From assembly GCA_034509425.1 (NCBI GenBank), contig JAVTVJ010001191.1, positions 41,001 through 105,000 on the forward strand: DNA of 64,000 nucleotides, given 5' to 3'. Below the pieces are notes generated by a model, which saw nothing but the letters and a program-made list of their open reading frames with translations, did not search any database and was not told the origin of the DNA. Source of the DNA: Eopsaltria australis (Eukaryota; Chordata; Aves; Passeriformes; Petroicidae). The translations under genes and the position numbers were made by a program. Position 1 is the stretch's first letter. Each line of letters starts with the position of its first letter. Shown here one piece after another: positions 12,000 to 18,190 of the stretch.

Positions 12000-12267
12000 G
12001 GTGGCCAGCACTGAGCCCTGGGGGGCTGCCCAGTAGCACCAGTAGAGCCCCAGTGCTGCGCTCCTGCTCCAGGGCTGTGTGCGCTGCTCTGGGGCCTTGG
12101 GCTGCACAGCCCTGTCCAGCTGCTCCCACAGGGATCTGGCAGGAACAGCACAGAGCTGCTGCTGCCCCAGCTGGGGCTGAACCCCCCACCCTGCACAAGG
12201 GGCTCAGGGCAGGCAGGGCTGTGAGGAACACACCCAGCCCGGCTCCCTGGCCATGGGCAGGCAGAGC
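12000..12267. other. GC-rich flank between CR1 copy and left arm
   Basis: Mixed GC-rich sequence between the CR1 copy ending near 11935 and the outer end of the left arm. Several short open frames run through it but none is supported as a gene. Confidence 0.4.
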
Positions 12268-12869
12268 GCGGCTGTGCTGCCTTGCCTGTGGCCCTGCACA
12301 GCCCTGCTGCAAAGGCCTTTCCAGCACAGCTCTCTCTCGGCCGGGCTCAAGGGGCGCCTTGAGTTTGCCTGCAGAGAGCAGGGACAGCCCTGCCCTGCCG
12401 GCCCCGCCGGGAACTCTCCCGCTGCCGCTGGGGCTGAGCACTCACTGCTCACAGGGGCCTCCCTGCACCCAGGGGGAAAAGACACCCACACCTCTGGGGA
12501 CACCAAAGGGAATCTGCACACTCTCTCCTGCTGCCTTACACACTCTATGAAAAGAAAATTCAACTTCTTCAGTAACAGATTGTTCAGTCATTCTTTGGTT
12601 AATTCTTGGAGATTATAATATATCTAAATTAGAACACATTGTTTTTATTTCATTGACTGTAATGTAAATAATACAAGAAGTCAGAAACACAAATTATTTG
12701 GTATATTTATTTATTCAATAAATCGTTTCTTCATTTATGTATTCTTAACTATTTTTATTCTTCTTCTTCTTACTACTCTTCTTCTATGTATTTATAAATT
12801 GGAATTCTTATTACTCTTCTTCTTCTACGTATTTTTAAATTCTTATTCTTATTACTACTGCTCTTCTTC

Positions 12870-13640
12870 AGTGTCAGTTTCTTAAAATATTCTTCTTCCT
12901 GTTCTTGTTCTTCTTCATCTTCATCGTCTCTGACGTGTCTGTCATCTTCTTCATCATCTCTTTTGTCATGTTTGTCATCTTCATCTTCATCCTCTTCTTC
13001 CTCATCTCCGTCATCTTCTTCATTGTCTTCTTCCTCTTCCTCTTTTTTGTCATCTTTGTCATCTTTGTCGCCTTCTCCGTCCTCGTCTTCCTGTTGCTGT
13101 TTGTGACCCCAACTCCCAGTGGTGCTGGCAGCCCCGTGTGGCCGCAGCCCTGCAGGGAGGGAGGCTCTGGAGCAATCCCTGCTGTCGCTGCCCTGCCTGT
13201 GTCACTGCTCCGCCTCTGGGACAGCTCTTTGTCCTGCCCTTCTTCCCATGGGGACGTGTCTTGGACGTGACAGCCTTCCCCAAAAGAGAGCTCTGTGTCA
13301 GGTTTGATCTCCTGGGGAAAGCCTCTTGTGGCTGCCGTCACCCCCATGGGACAGCTCCTTGTCACTGTCACTGTCCCTGTCCCCTTGGCACAGCTCTTCT
13401 TTGTGGGTGTCTTCACCCTGGGACAGCTCCTTGTGAGCCTCGTCATCCCCTCGGGAGAGCTCATTGTCATCTTCCACTGGGGACAGCTCCTGGCCACTGC
13501 CATTTTCCCCTTGGGACAAGCCACTCTCATTTTCCCATTGGGACTCCTATTTTTTAAGGCCATCTCTCCCTTGGGACAGCTCTTTGTCCTCCTGTTATTG
13601 GAGCAGGTCTTTTTCAAGTCAGTGTAAGTATTCTTCTTAT
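12870..13640 (-). pseudogene. Fragment D: partial, frameshifted family copy
   Basis: On the - strand, 13298-13519 reads in the family frame ELSPVEDDNELSRGDD, KELSQGEDTHKEELCQG and ERLSP-like repeats. It then meets a stop and continues only after a frame change (KPDTELSFGEG, SPWEEGQDKELSQ). The whole SSPVGAEV...RRLLRC box is deleted between GAGCTGTCCCAG and AGGCGGAGCAGTGAC. The 3' part has the same acidic, GAA-rich tail as A and B (EEEEEDNEEDDGDEEEEDED in one frame). It lies directly downstream of copy A and looks like the remains of a tandem copy. Confidence 0.55.
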
Positions 13641-14163
13641 TCTCCTCCTTCTTAGTACTCTTCTTCTTCCTTTCTTCTTCTATGTATTTTAAAATTCTTA
13701 TTCTTATTCCTATTAATCTCCTCCCTTCTATGCATGTTTAAATTCAAATTATTATTCTTATAACTATTCTTCTATATTTTAAAAGTCTTACACGTATTAC
13801 AAATCTAATTCCTTTTCAATGTATTTTTAAAATTCTTATTCTTATTACTCTTCTTCTTCTTCTTCTTCTTCTTCTTCTTCTTCTTTGTCTTCATCTTTGT
13901 GGTTTTTCTTCTCTTCTTTGTTATCTTTCTCTTCCTTGTCATCTATGTCATTGTCTTCTTTGTCTTCTTTGTCTTCTGTCTTCATCTTCTCCATTTTCTT
14001 CATCGTCTTCTTCCTCTTCTTTGTTGTCTTTGGCTTCTTTGTGCCCGTGTTGCCATTCCCGTTTGTGACCCCGCTGCCATCGGTGTTGGCAGCAGCGTGT
14101 GAGGCGCAGCCCTGCAGGGAGGGAGGCTCTGGAGCAGTGGCTGCTGTCGCTGCCCTGTCTGTG

Positions 14164-15738
14164 TCACTGCTCCGCCTGTGCCCGCAGGCAGGGACAGCGG
14201 AGCAGCCTCCGCAGCGCCCGCAGCGCCCGCCTGAAGCGGGAGGGCCGTGTCCTGGGGGCAGCCGCCTGCCCGCACAGGGCCTGGGCTCGAGAGGCGCTGG
14301 CCAGGGCACGGGCTGCCTCTGCTGCCACCTCTGCGCCCACGGGGCTGGAGCAGCTGTGCTCTTCCCAGTGGGAGAGCTGTTTGCTGTCCTCTGCTTCCCA
14401 TGGGGACATGGCTGGGACATTACGGGCTTCCCCGACAGACAGCTCTGTGTCACCTGGGCCGTCTTCTGGGGAAAGCCTCTCATTGTCCTTGTTATCCCCT
14501 TGGGACAGCTCTTTGCCACTGTCACTCTCCCCAGGGGACAGCTCTTTGTCGCTCTCTGCTTCGGACAGCTCTTTTTCCTTCTTCCCTTCACCTGGGGACA
14601 GCTCCTTGCTAATTGTGTTGTCCAATCTGGAGAGCTCAGTGTCCTCTTCCATTGGGGACAGCTCCTGGTCACTTCTGTTTTTCCTAGGGAAGAGCTCAGT
14701 GGCCTCTTCCAGTTGGGACAGCTCCCAGTCACTTGTGCTGTCCTCTGGACCAACCTGGATGGCCTCTTCCACAGAGGACAGCTCTGGGTCAGTGTTCCTG
14801 TCCCCCGGAGAGAGCTTGACAGCCTCTTCCTCTTGGGACAGGGCCTCGTAACTTGTGCTTTCCACTGGAGAGAGCTCCGTATCTTCTGTCTTTTGGGACA
14901 GCTCTGGGTCACGTGTGGTTTCCCCTTGAGACAGCTCCTTGTCATTATCCTGCTTCTCTGGCGCCGTGTCCGAGAGGCTGCGCTCCATGGCTCCAGCCCC
15001 CGAGGGGATGGGCGGCAGAGGCAGCAGCTGCCAGCTCGGGGACACACGGGCTGTGCCCTCCTGGGCCACCCTGAGCGGGGCCAAGCACACCCTGGGCACG
15101 GGGGTGTGTGGCTGCCAAGGACAGGGGCTGCAGGGCTGTGGCTCCTTGTCCCCTGCACTCCCCAGCTCTGTGCCCCGGCTCTCAGTGTCCCTGGGGCTCT
15201 CCAGGCAGGGCAGTGGTGGCAGCCGTGCCAGCCGTGCCACAGGGGACAGCGGTGGCAGCCTGTCCCCACGGAGGGACAGGGCCTGGCTGCGGCTGCCCTG
15301 CGGCGCTGCCTGCGGCTGCCCGAGCTCCACCTGTGGGACCTTGGGGAGTTTGGGCTCTCTGGGTCCCACCTTTGGCTGCCTGAGCTCCACCTGTGGGACC
15401 TTGGGGAGTTTGGGCTCTCTGGGTCCCACCTTTGGCTGCCTGAGCTCCAAGTGTGGGACCTTGGGGAGTTTGGGTTCTCTGGGTCCCACCTTTGGCTGCC
15501 TGAGGTGCAGTGGCGGCAGCTGGAGCTTCTTCTGTGGGCAGGAGGAGGACGAGGAGGAGGATGAGGAGGATGAGGAGGCGTGGGACGGAGACGGCTCCCT
15601 TGGCAGAGCAAAGATCCTGGCCCTGTCCGTCCTCTGGCCTCTCCTTCCTGCCTCATCCCTCACTCTTGGCCTCCCCCGCAGCCTCAGCACTGGGCCTTGG
15701 GCGGGCTGGGAGTTGGGGTTTCCCTTCTCCTTGTTCAT
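14164..15738 (-). CDS. Copy A: shorter inverted copy of the acidic-repeat family
   Basis: A - strand frame of 524 codons from the conserved ATG at 15736-15738 to TGA at 14164-14166. The frame stays open upstream to 16050. It has the same N-terminal box MNKEKGNPNSQPAQGPV, the Ser run, and the same C-terminal boxes (SSPVGAEVAAEAARALAS, RFRRALRALRRLLRCPC) as copy B. It differs in having about five of the 60-bp ELS units instead of 31, and three tandem copies of a Lys/Pro unit (PKVGPREPKLPKVPQVEL) where B has one. It lies in the left arm of the large inverted repeat and points away from copy B. Its upstream sequence departs from B just before the ATG. Coding status is inferred from the frame conserved against B. 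Function unknown. Confidence 0.5.
   Translation of the reverse strand: MNKEKGNPNSQPAQGPVLRLRGRPRVRDEAGRRGQRTDRARIFALPREPSPSHASSSSSSSSSSSSCPQKKLQLPPLHLRQPKVGPREPKLPKVPHLELRQPKVGPREPKLPKVPQVELRQPKVGPREPKLPKVPQVELGQPQAAPQGSRSQALSLRGDRLPPLSPVARLARLPPLPCLESPRDTESRGTELGSAGDKEPQPCSPCPWQPHTPVPRVCLAPLRVAQEGTARVSPSWQLLPLPPIPSGAGAMERSLSDTAPEKQDNDKELSQGETTRDPELSQKTEDTELSPVESTSYEALSQEEEAVKLSPGDRNTDPELSSVEEAIQVGPEDSTSDWELSQLEEATELFPRKNRSDQELSPMEEDTELSRLDNTISKELSPGEGKKEKELSEAESDKELSPGESDSGKELSQGDNKDNERLSPEDGPGDTELSVGEARNVPAMSPWEAEDSKQLSHWEEHSCSSPVGAEVAAEAARALASASRAQALCGQAAAPRTRPSRFRRALRALRRLLRCPCLRAQAEQ
15311..15505 (-). repeat. Three tandem 60-bp units in the N-terminal part of copy A
   Basis: The + strand unit gggtcccacctttggctgcc followed by tgagctccacctgtgggacc recurs at 15361, 15421 and 15481, with a partial unit before. 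It encodes a Lys/Pro repeat on the - strand. Copy B has a single unit at about 18440-18500. The unit length, again 60 bp, equals that of the unrelated acidic array. Confidence 0.85.
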
Positions 15739-15789
15739 CTTCTCAATAATCTCAAAAGTCCTCTGCTGCAGAAGCATCCAGGGAGCTGC

Positions 15790-15965
15790 TTCTTCCATAC
15801 AGGCAGCAGCTCCCTGGACGCTGTTTGCCTCCCTTTGGGACAGTTCCCTGGAGCTGTCCTGTGCCCCCTGGCAGAGCTCTGCATCCTCATCTCCTTTCCA
15901 TTGGGAGAACCCTTTGTCCTCATCTGCTTCCCATGGGGACACGTCTTGGACATAGTCCCTTGATT
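15790..15965 (-). pseudogene. Fragment F: isolated C-terminal-type family repeats upstream of copy A
   Basis: The - strand reads DYVQDVSPWEADEDKGFSQ, then ELCQGAQDSSRELSQRE. These match the region just before the C-terminal box in copies A, B and D (SPWE, ELSQ). It is in frame with copy A, so the A frame extends through it. It may be a remnant of another copy fused to A, or a real upstream part of A. Confidence 0.45.
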
Positions 15966-16068
15966 TGCACATAGGAAGGAAAAATGTGACCTGTTGAGTT
16001 GCAATGGGATGAATACGTTTCATTTTTGAGCAGGAGCTGCTGGGTAACAACCCCCACTTTGCAGCAAT

Positions 16069-16794
16069 TTGTCAGCCCGTGCCCTGCCCAGGGCCTCTGC
16101 TGCCCCATGGAGTCCCACAGACACCGAGCTGGCAGCTGCTACCCCGGCCGGAGCTACTGAGAAGGAGGAGCCCCCCAAGCCTCTCGCTCCACAGGAGGAA
16201 AAGGCTGCAGCTCCTTCTGTGCTCAGCGAGGAGAGGACATCAGCAGGGACACAGAGCCTGCTCACTGCCCTGTTCAACACTCCAGCCAGCAGCCAGGCTC
16301 AGCTCTGCACGAAGCAGAACATCACCGGTGGGACCCTGAGCAAGGCTCTGGTGAAGCTCCAGGCACTGAGGCAGCAGCAGGAGGAGCAGGAAGCCCTGGA
16401 ACGAGGGATTGCTGCAGAAAGGGACGCAGCAGTTCCATCCAAAAGGGAAGAGAGCCCGGTGCCTGCCCCGCACAGCCCCCGCAGCCCCTGGCCCGCCCAG
16501 CTGCGAGCCCAGGCCCTGTGCGGGCAGGCGGCTGCCCCCAGGACACGGCCCTCCCGCTTCAGGCTGCACAAACTCGCATTTTCCTCCTTGGCTGCTGCCC
16601 TGCAGCCTCGGAAAGCAGAGGTGCTTTGCTGCACGGCTGCACACACTCGGCTGAGGCGGGCGAGTCCCCGGCAGCTCCACAGCGATTCTCGAGCCCTGCA
16701 CCCGCCTGGGGATTTTCCCCTTGCTGCTGCTCGGGTTTGCTTCAATTTTTCCAAAAGAAAGCCGAGCACGGGTAACAAGGAATTAACAAGTTGA
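16069..16794 (+). pseudogene. Fragment E: family C-terminal module with a Gln/Glu-rich helix
   Basis: An open frame of 241 codons in the spacer of the inverted repeat. From 16073 the DNA matches the copy C region at about 23001 (ARAL, then APWSP / APRSP, then EEPPKPL / EEPSEPL). It continues with a likely coiled coil (LSKALVKLQALRQQQEEQEA), the shared cgggcaggcggctgcccccaggacacggccctcccgcttcag stretch (read AAPRTRPSRFR), and an unrelated end. It lacks the family N-terminal box. It may be a truncated copy, or an exon of a differently built member. No promoter or splice evidence decides. Confidence 0.4.
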
Positions 16795-17039
16795 AAAACC
16801 AAGAACAGCCAGTGACAAAATTGCAGATGAAAGATTTGCTCAGAGTATTGTTTTTCTTCGATTAAATCTATTGTCAGTAGAGATGTTGCTCCCAACTACC
16901 CCTTCATGACGTTTGACGCACACGGATTCAGAATTATTTCTTTGTATTATTTATTATCTTTTTGCTCCCCATATACAACAGCCTAGCGCCATCGAAAGCA
17001 GTTGCCTTGTCCCAAGCAGCCTCAAACACGGGTTTCTTT

Positions 17040-17860
17040 CTCGCAGGGAGAGCCAAGCCCGTGTGTTTCGTGTCGCAGCGCACAGCCCCGGCCCCGGGAT
17101 GTGCACAGGCGATGTTGGCCCGGGGGCAGCCGTGTGCCGATGGTGCCGCAGGCGAGCGCAGCCCTCGGGGCCGCTGTGCGAGTGCATTTGGAAGGGCACG
17201 GGCACAACGGGAGCGCCGTGTGTGTTTGTGCTCGGTGCTTTTGGTGCCTGTGCGGGCGGAGCGGGGCCGGCCGGAGCCGCGCTCCCCTCAGAGCCCCTGA
17301 GGGCGGCAGCAATGGCGGCGCCGCTCCCTCAGCGCCCTGGCGGCCCCGGCCCCGGCTCCAGGGCGGGGAGCCCTCGGCAGCGGCCTGGTGGCAGCGGGGA
17401 GCGAGCCCCGGGCCCGGCCTCTGTGCCCGTGGCGCCGCAGAGCCCAGGGCAGCCGGGCGAGAGTCGCTGCCTCAGGCACGGGCCCGAGCGATGGGGCAGC
17501 AGCCGGGCCCTGCCTTGTGCAAGCGCACGAGGCTCTGGCGGTGCCGCTTGTGCAGCTCGTGCAGGTGCCCGGCCATTGCCCCGGCCTTGCGCGCTGCCCC
17601 TGCCCCGCTCAGCTTGCCGTGCCCTGCAAAGGCGCCCGGGCTGCGCTCGCTGGCCCTGCCTGTCACTGCTGAAGGCACTGAGGAGCCCCGGGGGCCAGGC
17701 AGAGCCCTGAGGGACAGCGCTGCTCGCCGGCCTCCCGCGGCACGTGGAGCCACTGCCCACAAGTGCCCGGCCCGTGCGTGCGGCCGATTGCTCGCGGGCC
17801 GGAGAGCGCAGCCTGCAAAGCCAGGGCTCTGCGCTCTGGGGCTGGGGCTGCCGTGTGCCA
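17040..17860. promoter_or_regulatory. CpG-rich island in the spacer between copies A and B
   Basis: Dense CpG (for example gcggcagcaatggcggcgccgc at about 17303 and ccgccggcctcccgcg-like runs near 17725), unlike the surrounding intronic DNA. It lies between the divergently oriented copies A (- strand) and B (+ strand), a location fitting a shared promoter. CpG density was judged by eye. Long open frames in all directions here are an effect of composition. Confidence 0.45.
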
Positions 17861-17952
17861 GCGTGGCCAAAGCCTCTCAGGGCTCTGCCCACAGCAGGGG
17901 CCACAAGGCCACGAGTGCGGGGCTGCTCCGGGCCACCTCCCGTCTGCTCCAG

Positions 17953-18190
17953 TGCTCTTGGGGTGCCGGGGCTGGCCCTTTGTGACACTTTGGGCGCTTT
18001 GTGTCGGGGCCCTTTGTGATGCGGGCCATGGTGGTGGCCAGAGACCCTTGTGACATCAGGGAGCCCCGGCGTGGCTGAGGGGATCCAAGGGGCGCAGAGC
18101 CCTGCGTTGCCCAGTGCCAGGAGAGCCGCTCTTGGAGGAGGAAGCCGCTCCCTGCACCGGTCTGTGATTCAGGATGACGGAACGCTGTGA
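17953..18190 (+). promoter_or_regulatory. 5' module of copy B, first of two direct repeats
   Basis: About 240 bp from ctcttggggtgccgg to the start of copy B recur at 22281-22515 immediately before copy C. It contains three spaced TTTGTGA/TTGTGA elements and a CRE-like TGACATCA (about 18052-18059). Its fixed position before the conserved start suggests a shared promoter or 5' UTR. This is inferred from position only; no TATA box is evident. Confidence 0.4.

Larger units (their letters stand above)
12268..15745 (-). repeat. Left arm of large inverted repeat
   Basis: The reverse complement of this arm matches 18188-22283 nearly base for base over long stretches. For example the AT-rich block around 12560-12760 matches 21800-21990, and the GC-rich block 12290-12540 matches 22000-22260. 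Length differs from the right arm because of 60-bp unit number in the repeat arrays and the D fragment. Inner match begins at cttgttcatcttctca (15730-15745); outer match ends at about 12268. Confidence 0.85.
15746..17952. other. Spacer of the inverted repeat
   Basis: Non-palindromic sequence between the arms. It holds fragment F, fragment E, an AT-rich unique stretch (about 16790-17000) and the CpG island. Confidence 0.6.

Noticed and set aside
13885..15564. 559-codon + strand frame opposite copy A and a 603-codon - strand frame in another phase
   Set aside because: Stop-free because of the 60-bp period. The frame at 14164-15738 shares module order with B and C.
17002..17985. 327-codon + and 219-codon - frames in the CpG island
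   Set aside because: High GC removes stops in all frames; no domain or family box is present.
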